Shown: positions 39,309 through 46,589 of the stretch, one piece after another | Position numbering within the stretch: the first letter of the stretch is position 1 | Layout: every line of letters begins with the position of its first letter | From: Gammaproteobacteria bacterium | GTDB taxonomy: Bacteria; Pseudomonadota; Gammaproteobacteria; Steroidobacterales; Steroidobacteraceae | DNA: 64,000 nucleotides | NCBI GenBank assembly: GCA_003137095.1 | Contig: PLET01000065.1 | Coordinates: forward strand, 89,616 to 153,615 | Direction of reading: 5' to 3' | Translations under genes and position numbers: made by a program | The notes under the pieces: model-generated | Seen by the model: the letters and a program-made list of their open reading frames with translations, nothing else | What the model was told of the DNA's origin: nothing | The model's database searches: none

Positions 39309-41201
39309 CTAGTTCGCCAGCGGATAGCTGTAGGTGGTGACGATGCCGCCCGGCGTCGTCACCGTGATGTACAGCGTACCCGCGGTCGGAGTCGTGCTTT
39401 GATTCGACAGCGCAAAGCTCACGTGCTGGCCACCCACCGGGAAGGCGCACGGCCAGGTATAAGGCGTCCCGGCGACCACCGAACCGGCGGTGCCGGGCAC
39501 CACCGAGGCGGCCACGGTGGTGCCCGCCGGCATTTGCTGATCGCGATCATCCGCGATGTTGAACGTGAAGTTGGTGGTGCCCGCGCTCACCGAGTACGGT
39601 GCGCCCGTGGTCGGCGACACCACGGTGACATTGGCGGTGCTGCCCGACAGGATGATGACGTTGAAGGCACCGATGGCCACCGAGGTCTGGGTGGTGTTGC
39701 ACAACGGACCCTCGCACAATGGACCTTCGAAAAGGCCATCGGGGCCGTCGCGCTGGCCGTTGTTGTTGAAGTCGATGTACGGCTCGCCGAGCACGTAGGT
39801 CGGCGTGCCATAGGTGTCGTACAGCTCCCATTGGTTCAAGAAGGGCTCGGAGGTGTCGAACCAGGGCTTCGGCTGGCCGAGATTGGCGCCGCTGAGATAG
39901 TCGTTGTCGGCATCGGCGGCATCGAAGGCCACCGTGTCGCCCGGATCGAAAATGCCGTTGCCGTTGGCGTCGCGGAAGCTCTCCTCGCCGATGGCCGTCA
40001 CCATGATCGGGCTGCGGCCGTTGGTGGTGCCGTTGCACAGGTTGCCCGGACAATAGGCCGCATTGGCGCTGGCGTTGCCGGAGGTCGATTGCGGATTCCC
40101 GGACACCGTATACGGCGCCTTGCTGGACCAGTTGACGGTGCAGGATCCGGAACCGGAGGTGGGCGTGCCGGTCTGGCAGCTCGCCTGGATGCCGCCCAGG
40201 GTGGTCTGGAAATTCGCGGTGGTGCCGTCCGGGACGGGATTGCTGAACCGGTCCGTCATGCTGACGGTGACCGGCACGGTCACGCCGTCGATTTCCCAGG
40301 CCTCGACATTCGGACATTTCACGGCCAGCGAGATGTTCTGGCTGGTGGGAATGCCGGTCGAGACGGTCAGGGCGTTCGATTCGGTGGAAATCGTGGTGCC
40401 GCTGGAGGACGTGGTGGTCGCCGTCACCCGCACGGAGGTCGCCTGATTGCCTGAACTGACGATGGTCTGCACCTGCCCGTTCGCGCCGGTGACCGCGGAG
40501 GCCGGCGAGATGCTGATGCCGCCCACCGAGGTGTTGAGCGAGAAGGTCACCGTGGCGCCCGCCCGCGGACCGCCTGAGGTGTCGAGCACCTGGAAGATCA
40601 GGGTGGAGGTCTCAGAGCCGCCGGCGCTGCCCGTGCCCTTCAGGCTGATGCTGGAGGGGGTGGCCGACACGAACGAGATCGAGCCGATGGCGGCCTGCGC
40701 GATGGTCACGGTGCCGGTGGCCGTCAGCGTCTGGCTGTTGGCCGTGGTGGTCGCGGTGATGGCATCCGAGCCGCTGCAGCCCTTGGCCGCGTAGGTGGCA
40801 CTGGCGGTGCCGGTGCTGGTGGTCACGGTCGCGGTGCCGGTGGCGGCGCCGGTGACGGTGATGGTCGCGAGGTTGTTGCCCGCGCAGGTGGAACTGAAGA
40901 CGATCTGGGTCGGCTGGGTATAGAGCGTGCCGTTCTGATCCACCAGCGAGACCTCAAGGCTGGTGCTGCCGCCCGCGGACAGCGCGCTCGTGCTGACGCC
41001 GATCACGCCCGACTGAAAGCTCGAGCCGGAGCCGCTGCCCAGCGACAGTACGGTGGCGGCCGTCGTGCCGGTGCCGGTGGTGCCGGTGGTTCCGGTGGAG
41101 CTGCTGCTGCCTTCGGTGGAAATGGTCTTGGAGCCGCCGCCGCAGCCGGCCAGCAGAGCGGCACACATCCCAGCCATGATCGATAGTCTATGCATGTTCA
41201 T
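39309..41201 (-). CDS. Ig-like repeat lipoprotein, unknown function
   Basis: MNMHRLSIMAGMCAALLAGCGGGSK lipobox; Ser/Thr/Gly linker; several Big-type beta-sandwich repeats (SLVDQNGTLYTQPTQIVFSSTC..., VLDTSGGPRAGATVTFSLNTSVGGISISPASAVTGANGQVQTIVSSG). Confidence 0.75.
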   Translation of the reverse strand: MNMHRLSIMAGMCAALLAGCGGGSKTISTEGSSSSTGTTGTTGTGTTAATVLSLGSGSGSSFQSGVIGVSTSALSAGGSTSLEVSLVDQNGTLYTQPTQIVFSSTCAGNNLATITVTGAATGTATVTTSTGTASATYAAKGCSGSDAITATTTANSQTLTATGTVTIAQAAIGSISFVSATPSSISLKGTGSAGGSETSTLIFQVLDTSGGPRAGATVTFSLNTSVGGISISPASAVTGANGQVQTIVSSGNQATSVRVTATTTSSSGTTISTESNALTVSTGIPTSQNISLAVKCPNVEAWEIDGVTVPVTVSMTDRFSNPVPDGTTANFQTTLGGIQASCQTGTPTSGSGSCTVNWSSKAPYTVSGNPQSTSGNASANAAYCPGNLCNGTTNGRSPIMVTAIGEESFRDANGNGIFDPGDTVAFDAADADNDYLSGANLGQPKPWFDTSEPFLNQWELYDTYGTPTYVLGEPYIDFNNNGQRDGPDGLFEGPLCEGPLCNTTQTSVAIGAFNVIILSGSTANVTVVSPTTGAPYSVSAGTTNFTFNIADDRDQQMPAGTTVAASVVPGTAGSVVAGTPYTWPCAFPVGGQHVSFALSNQSTTPTAGTLYITVTTPGGIVTTYSYPLAN

Positions 41202-41230
41202 CCTCGCTCGACAGGAGTCGGCGTACGCGA

Positions 41231-43354
41231 TCAATACAGATTTGAACCCTCACGCAGAATTTTCGGCGTGATGAAGATCAAGAGTTCGGTCTTGTTGTTG
41301 ACATCGGTGGTGGTCTTGAACAGGTGGCCGAGGATCGGAATGTCGCCCAGATAGGGCACCTTGTCCGAAGACTTGGTCTTGGTCGTCTCGAGAATGCCGC
41401 CGAGCACCACGGTCTGGCCATCGTTGACCAGCACCTGGGTGATGATCTCGCGCGTGTCGATGGACGGCACCGTGCCGCCGGTGGCGCTTTGTACCAGGCT
41501 GCCGACCGAATCGTCGCTCACGTCGATGTCCAGGATCACGCGGTTGTCCGGCGTGATCAGCGGAGTGACCTTGAGCGACAGCACCGCCTTCTTGAACTGG
41601 GTGGTGGTCGCGCCGCTCGAGGCGGATTCCTGGTAGGGAATTTCCACGCCCTGCGCGATGCTCGCCTGTTTCTGGTTGGCCGTGATCACCCGCGGCGAGG
41701 AAACCACCTCGCCGCGGCCCTCGTTCTGCGCGGCCGACAGCTCCAGGTCGACCAGGTAGCTGCCGCCCAGCAGCGAGACGCCGAGAGTGCCCGCCGGCGT
41801 GGCGACAGGCAGGTTCACCTGATAGCGATTGGCGAGAGCCGGTGTGGTCACCGGCGTGGCCGGCAGACCCGCGGCCAGGTTCGCCAGCGCCGATCCCGTC
41901 ATGGTGTCGGCGCCGGCGCCGTTGCCGGTGACCGCCAGCAGGCCGTTGCTGCCGTTCGTGCGGGCCGAGGTGACGCCGAAGCGGGCGCCCAGATCGCGCT
42001 CGAAGGTGTCGTTGACGACCACGATGCGCGCTTCGATCAGCACCTGCCGCACCGGCACGTCGAGAGTCTGCACCAGACGCCGGATGTCGGCCAGACGCTC
42101 GGCGGTATCCTGAACCAGCAAGGTGTTGGTGCGCTCGTCGATGGACAGTGTGCCGCGCGTGGACAGCATGGACTCCTTCGAGCCGGCCGCCTTGATGAGT
42201 TTGGCGAGATCGGAAACCTTCGCGTAATTCACCTGCAGGAATTCCGTTCGGACCGGCGACAGCTCCTGCAGGTCCTTGCGGGCGGCGAGCGCGGCCTTCT
42301 CCCGCGCCGCGAGCTCCTCGGTCGGCCCGATGATGATCACGTTGTCCTCGCGGCGCTTGTCGAGGCCCTTGGTGCGCAGCACGATGTCGAGCGCCTGATC
42401 CCACGGCACGTTCTGCAGACGCAGGGTCAGATTGCCGGTGACCGAATCGCTGACGACGATGTTCTGGCCGCTGGTGTCCGCGAGCAGTTGCAGCACCGAG
42501 CGGACGTCGATGTCCTGGAAATTCAACGTGAGGCGCTCGCCCGTGTATTCCTTGCGCTCTTCGCCGGCCGCGCGTTTGGTCGACGGCCTGATCTCGATGG
42601 TGTACTGGGAGTCGGATTGATAGGCGAGCTGCTCGAAATCGCCCTGAGACGTGATCACCAGGCGCGAGCTGCCGTCCACCCGCAGGGCATCGACGCTCTG
42701 CACCGGTGTGGCGAAATCCGTCACGTCGAAGCGGCGCTGCAGATTCTTGGGCAATTGGGTGCCGGCGAAATCGACCACGACCTGGTTGCCCTCCTGGCGC
42801 ACGTTGACCGGAGTGCGTGAATCGCTCAACTGCACGATGACCCGGCCGGTTCCGTCGGATGCCCGACGAAAATCGATGCTGCTGATGCTGCGCTCCGACG
42901 CGGACGGGCCCGCAGTCGCACGCGCCACGCTCGGCGCCGTGACGGCGCCACCCGGCGCGCTGCCGAGGGTGACGACGATGGTGTTGCCGTCGACCTTGGT
43001 GGTATACGGCATCAGCGAATCGACGTTGACCACGAGACGCGTGCGGCCATTGGCTTCGGCCGCCAGCACGGTATCGACCCCGCCGGAGCGCACGTCGATG
43101 CGGCGGGAGGGCAATGCGATCGAGGTGTTGGGCAGATCCAATGCGATGCGCGCCGGCTTGTCGATGGTGAAGGCCATCGGTTCGGGCGCCGGCCCGGACA
43201 AATGCAGCTTCAGCTGCACCTGCTGGCCGGATAGGGACTGCACGTCGATGGATTCGAGCCTGTTGGGATCGGCGGCACGCGCCCCGAAGGTGGCCGCCAG
43301 TGCGGCCAGCGACATCGCCGCAATCATGGCCGATCTCTTGAAATTCAATGTCAT
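41231..43354 (-). CDS. pilQ: Type IV pilus secretin PilQ
   Basis: 707 aa; AMIN domains, RLTLNFQDIDVRSVLQLLADTSGQNIVVSDSVTGNLTLRLQNVPWDQALDIVL, secretin core VPYLGDIPILGHLFKTTTDVNNKTELLIFITPKIL. Confidence 0.97.
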   Translation of the reverse strand: MTLNFKRSAMIAAMSLAALAATFGARAADPNRLESIDVQSLSGQQVQLKLHLSGPAPEPMAFTIDKPARIALDLPNTSIALPSRRIDVRSGGVDTVLAAEANGRTRLVVNVDSLMPYTTKVDGNTIVVTLGSAPGGAVTAPSVARATAGPSASERSISSIDFRRASDGTGRVIVQLSDSRTPVNVRQEGNQVVVDFAGTQLPKNLQRRFDVTDFATPVQSVDALRVDGSSRLVITSQGDFEQLAYQSDSQYTIEIRPSTKRAAGEERKEYTGERLTLNFQDIDVRSVLQLLADTSGQNIVVSDSVTGNLTLRLQNVPWDQALDIVLRTKGLDKRREDNVIIIGPTEELAAREKAALAARKDLQELSPVRTEFLQVNYAKVSDLAKLIKAAGSKESMLSTRGTLSIDERTNTLLVQDTAERLADIRRLVQTLDVPVRQVLIEARIVVVNDTFERDLGARFGVTSARTNGSNGLLAVTGNGAGADTMTGSALANLAAGLPATPVTTPALANRYQVNLPVATPAGTLGVSLLGGSYLVDLELSAAQNEGRGEVVSSPRVITANQKQASIAQGVEIPYQESASSGATTTQFKKAVLSLKVTPLITPDNRVILDIDVSDDSVGSLVQSATGGTVPSIDTREIITQVLVNDGQTVVLGGILETTKTKSSDKVPYLGDIPILGHLFKTTTDVNNKTELLIFITPKILREGSNLY

Positions 43355-43374
43355 GCGTTGCTCTCCCTGTGGCC

Positions 43375-43890
43375 TCAGTCGCTCAATCCCAACGAGGCCG
43401 GTCGCTCGATGTAGCCGCCGAGACCGTCGGGGACGATCTCGACCAGGCTGATTTTGCTGCCCGTAATTTCAGTGATCTTGCCGTCGTTCTGGCCGAGATA
43501 ATTGCCCGGCTGGACCTTGTGCACGAGGCCGTCCTTCGATTGGACCAGCCCGTAGAAATTATTGCCGACTTTGAAGGTGCCCACCATCTTCAGCGTGTCG
43601 AGCGAGAAGCCTTCCAAAAATTCGCGGTTGCGGCGCGTGCTCGGCCGCAGATTCGCCTGGCCTGCGCTCGGGCCCTGCGGTTGGAACGGTGAACGCATGT
43701 TGCCGACGCTGTACACGTAGGTCTCGTAGGGCTTCACCTCGGGCAGCGGCTCGATGCGCCCGCCCGGCCGCTTCTTGGTCTCGGCGATCCACCGTTCGAG
43801 ATCCGACTGGCCGCCGGAGCAGCCCGCCGCGCACAGGTTGGCGGCGATCACGACGGTCATCGCGACCAGGCCCCGCGTGGCGCCGCTCAC
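43375..43890 (-). CDS. pilP: Type IV pilus lipoprotein PilP
   Basis: LCAAGCSGGQSDLERWIAETKKRPGGRIEPLPEVKPYETYVYSVGNMRSPFQP...VGNNFYGLVQSKDGLVHKVQPGNYLGQNDGKI. Confidence 0.96.
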   Translation of the reverse strand: MSGATRGLVAMTVVIAANLCAAGCSGGQSDLERWIAETKKRPGGRIEPLPEVKPYETYVYSVGNMRSPFQPQGPSAGQANLRPSTRRNREFLEGFSLDTLKMVGTFKVGNNFYGLVQSKDGLVHKVQPGNYLGQNDGKITEITGSKISLVEIVPDGLGGYIERPASLGLSD

Positions 43891-44540
43891 GTCGCGTCTC
43901 CCGGCTTCTTCTTGCCCGGTTTGGCCGCCTTGTCGGCGTTCTCATCTTCGATGTACCGGTAGGTCTTGGCGGTGACGTCCATGGTCAGATTGTCGAAGCC
44001 TGCGTCCTTGCCCGCGCCTTCGGGCTTGATCTCGATGTCGTGCAGCGTGACGATGCGCGGCAGGGCGGCGATGCCGCTGACGAAGTTGCCGAATTGGTGA
44101 AAACTGCCGACGAGTTTGATCTTGATGGGCAGCTCCGCGTAGAAGCCCTTGCTCTGTTCGCTGGCAGGCTGGAACAATTTTTCCTGCAGGCCGGCGGCGA
44201 GGCCGGTCTGGGAAATGTCGACGAGCAGATTCGGCACCTCGGTCTTGCCCGGCAACTGGCGCAGCATGGCACCGAAGGTGCGCTCCATTTCCGCCAGCTG
44301 ACCCTTGTAGGCATCGAGGTTCGCCGCACGCTGCTGCTTGCTCTCGAATTGGTTTCGAAGATCCATCTCCTCGGCCTCGGCCTGCTGCAAAACCGGGCGG
44401 TCCTCGTTCCAGACGAGCATGTACCAGGCGATGGCCGCGCACACGAGGAATATCACGCCGACGAAGAATCCGCGCACGGCCAGCGGCCAGCGGCCCGGAT
44501 CGCGCGGATCGAGAGTACGAAGCTGCTCGACAAAGTTCAT
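43887..44540 (-). CDS. pilO: Type IV pilus inner membrane protein PilO
   Basis: Position between pilN and pilP; TM plus coiled-coil; LPGKTEVPNLLVDISQTGLAAGLQEKLFQP; LPIKIKLVGSFHQFGNFVSGIAALPRIVTLHDIEI. Confidence 0.96.
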   Translation of the reverse strand: MNFVEQLRTLDPRDPGRWPLAVRGFFVGVIFLVCAAIAWYMLVWNEDRPVLQQAEAEEMDLRNQFESKQQRAANLDAYKGQLAEMERTFGAMLRQLPGKTEVPNLLVDISQTGLAAGLQEKLFQPASEQSKGFYAELPIKIKLVGSFHQFGNFVSGIAALPRIVTLHDIEIKPEGAGKDAGFDNLTMDVTAKTYRYIEDENADKAAKPGKKKPGDAT

Positions 44541-45127
44541 TTAGACGCAACCTTCTTGGAAGTTGAATCGCCGCCACCGTCGAGGTCGACTCCGACCGTA
44601 TCGGTAAAGAGCGTGAAACTCGAGCCGCCGGTCGGGGCATCCTTGGCGGCTTCGACCACCTGCAGCACCGGATTCGCCATCCACGTGGACGCGTCGATGT
44701 TGCGCATGAACGAAGACACCCGGGTGCTCGATTGGGCAATGCCGTGGATCTCGAGCTTGCGCCCGGTCTGCTTGATCGAGGTGAGATACACGCCCTCGGG
44801 CACGGTTTTCACCAGTTCATCGAACAAATGCACGATTTCCGGGCGGCTGCGCTGCAGCTTTTCGATGATCTCCATGCGTGCGATCAGGCGCTGCTTGCGG
44901 TTCTCCAGATCGAGGATGTCGGTGATCTGCGCCTCGAGCTTGACGATCTCCTTTTTCAGCAGATTGTTCTTCTCGGTCTGGGCGTCGATCCAGCTCGAAT
45001 ACATGAGCTTGCCGGCCAGCGCGAACATCACGGCGGCAATGACGGCGCCGCCCGCGGCGATGGCGAATTCACGGCGCCGGGTCTTGCGTTCCGACTCGCG
45101 CCAGGGAAGTAGGTTGATACGCGGCAT
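44537..45127 (-). CDS. pilN: Type IV pilus inner membrane protein PilN
   Basis: MPRINLLPWRESERKTRRREF; VPEGVYLTSIKQTGRKLEIHGIAQSSTRVSSFMRNIDAS. Confidence 0.96.
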   Translation of the reverse strand: MPRINLLPWRESERKTRRREFAIAAGGAVIAAVMFALAGKLMYSSWIDAQTEKNNLLKKEIVKLEAQITDILDLENRKQRLIARMEIIEKLQRSRPEIVHLFDELVKTVPEGVYLTSIKQTGRKLEIHGIAQSSTRVSSFMRNIDASTWMANPVLQVVEAAKDAPTGGSSFTLFTDTVGVDLDGGGDSTSKKVASK

Positions 45128-45134
45128 GTAACCC

Positions 45135-46199
45135 TCAGTCGAAACTACGCAGCGCCAGGCCGCACGCCGTCAGCAACGCCGTGGCGTCACGCCCCACGGC
45201 CTGGGCCTTGGCCTTCGAGGAGATCTTCATGTTGCCGAGGGGATCTCCCCGGTCGGCCGGCACACCCACGCGGCTCGAGATCACGTCCGCCACGCCCGGT
45301 ATGTTGGCGCAGCCGCCGCAGACCAGGATCTGATCCGGCTGGGAACGCCCGCTGCCGGAGGCCAGGTAGAACTGCAGCGATCGGCTGACCTGCTGGGTCA
45401 TGTCGTCGATGAACGGATCGAGCACTTCCGGCTGATAATTGCTCGGCAGACCGCCTTCCTTCTTGGCACGGCCGGCCTCCTCCATGGACAGTCCATAGGT
45501 GCGCATGATCTCTTCGGTCAACTGCTGGCCGCCGAAGGCAAAATCGCGGGTGTAAACCACCTTCAGATCGCGCAGCACGCTGAAGGTGGTGCTGCTGGCG
45601 CCGAAGTCGACCACCGCAATGGTGCGGTCCAGGCCGCCGTCGGGCATCTGATGGCGCATCAAGGCACAGGCGTTCTCGAGCGCGAAGGCCTCCACATCGA
45701 CGATCTGCGCGGTCAGGCCGGAGGCCTGCACCGCCGCCTGGCGCTGCTCGACGTTCTCGGTGCGGGTCGCTACCAGCAGAACATCGAGCATTTCCGGATC
45801 CTTCTCCGAGGGGCCCACCACTTGATAGTCGTAGCTGACCTCCTCCATCGGAAAGGGAATGTATTGGTCGGCTTGCATCTCGACCTGGCCCTCGAGCTCG
45901 TTCTCACCGAGATTCTTGGGCATCTGAATGACCTTGGTGATCGCCGCGTCACCGCTGATGGCGATCGCCGCCAGCCGGCTCTTGGCGCCGGAACGCTTGA
46001 CCGCGCGCCGGATGGCTTCGCCGACCGCTTCGGCGTCGACGATGGCCTTTTCATTGATGGCATTGTGCGGAGTCGGTTCCGCGGCATAGGATTCAACGCG
46101 ATATTGGCCACCGGACATCGTCAGCTCGATGAGCTTTACCGATGAAGTGGTTATGTCAAGTCCCAGCAGCGGACGATATCTTCTACTGAACGTCCACAC
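45135..46199 (-). CDS. pilM: Type IV pilus actin-like protein PilM
   Basis: LLGLDITTSSVKLIEL, MQADQYIPFPMEEVSYDYQVVGPSEKDPEMLDVLLVATRTENVE, LVCGGCANIPGVADVISSRVG. GTG start with AAGGA upstream. Confidence 0.97.
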   Translation of the reverse strand: MWTFSRRYRPLLGLDITTSSVKLIELTMSGGQYRVESYAAEPTPHNAINEKAIVDAEAVGEAIRRAVKRSGAKSRLAAIAISGDAAITKVIQMPKNLGENELEGQVEMQADQYIPFPMEEVSYDYQVVGPSEKDPEMLDVLLVATRTENVEQRQAAVQASGLTAQIVDVEAFALENACALMRHQMPDGGLDRTIAVVDFGASSTTFSVLRDLKVVYTRDFAFGGQQLTEEIMRTYGLSMEEAGRAKKEGGLPSNYQPEVLDPFIDDMTQQVSRSLQFYLASGSGRSQPDQILVCGGCANIPGVADVISSRVGVPADRGDPLGNMKISSKAKAQAVGRDATALLTACGLALRSFD

Positions 46200-46451
46200 A
46201 ATTTTTTCCTTTTTCGCTCAGTACCTTGGAGGCTCTTAACTGGTGCACGAGACTAACGATGCCTGACAAACTTAGCAAGAAACTGTTAAATAGAGCGTGA
46301 CCCCACTCACGGTAATTGTCGCCGGGGAGGGTCGGGCAACGCACAAAAGGGGGTCTACGCGTATATCGTAGCCATGTCGAGTAAGGCGTCGGCCGTCGAA
46401 TCATTCAGACCTCATCCATTTGCGCGCGCCGTGAGACGACGTCATCGTGGT

Positions 46452-46537
46452 CTGGCAACCCCGCTGTCCTAGGCTTCGAACCCGTAGACCGGTGGCTTTG
46501 CGTCCTCATCTTTCGATGAGTATGCCCATGTAACCAG
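46452..46537 (-). ncRNA. GEMM-I cyclic-di-GMP-I class riboswitch in pilM leader
   Basis: Minus-strand RNA: CUGGUUACAUGGGCAUACUCAUCGAAAGAUGAGGACGCAAAGCCACCGGUCUACGGGUUCGAAGCCUAGGACAGCGGGGUUGCCAG. P1 CUGGU/GCCAG; P2 CUCAUC-GAAA-GAUGAG with the GAAA tetraloop; invariant GGACGCAAAGCCxCCGG; 3' core GCGGGGUUGCC. These are the hallmarks of the Vc2-type GEMM aptamer. Confidence 0.87.
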
Positions 46538-46589
46538 CGGTAATATGCATGCCCAATTGTGCCGGTGCAATAAGTTAGAACGGTTTTCT

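Noticed and set aside
40800-41110. GGT/GCC-rich repeats in the Ig-like lipoprotein as a CRISPR or VNTR array
   Set aside because: Irregular Ser/Thr/Gly codon runs in coding frame, no constant repeat-spacer pattern.
41324-42820. 498-aa plus-strand ORF antisense to pilQ
   Set aside because: Spurious; pilQ motifs lie on the minus strand.
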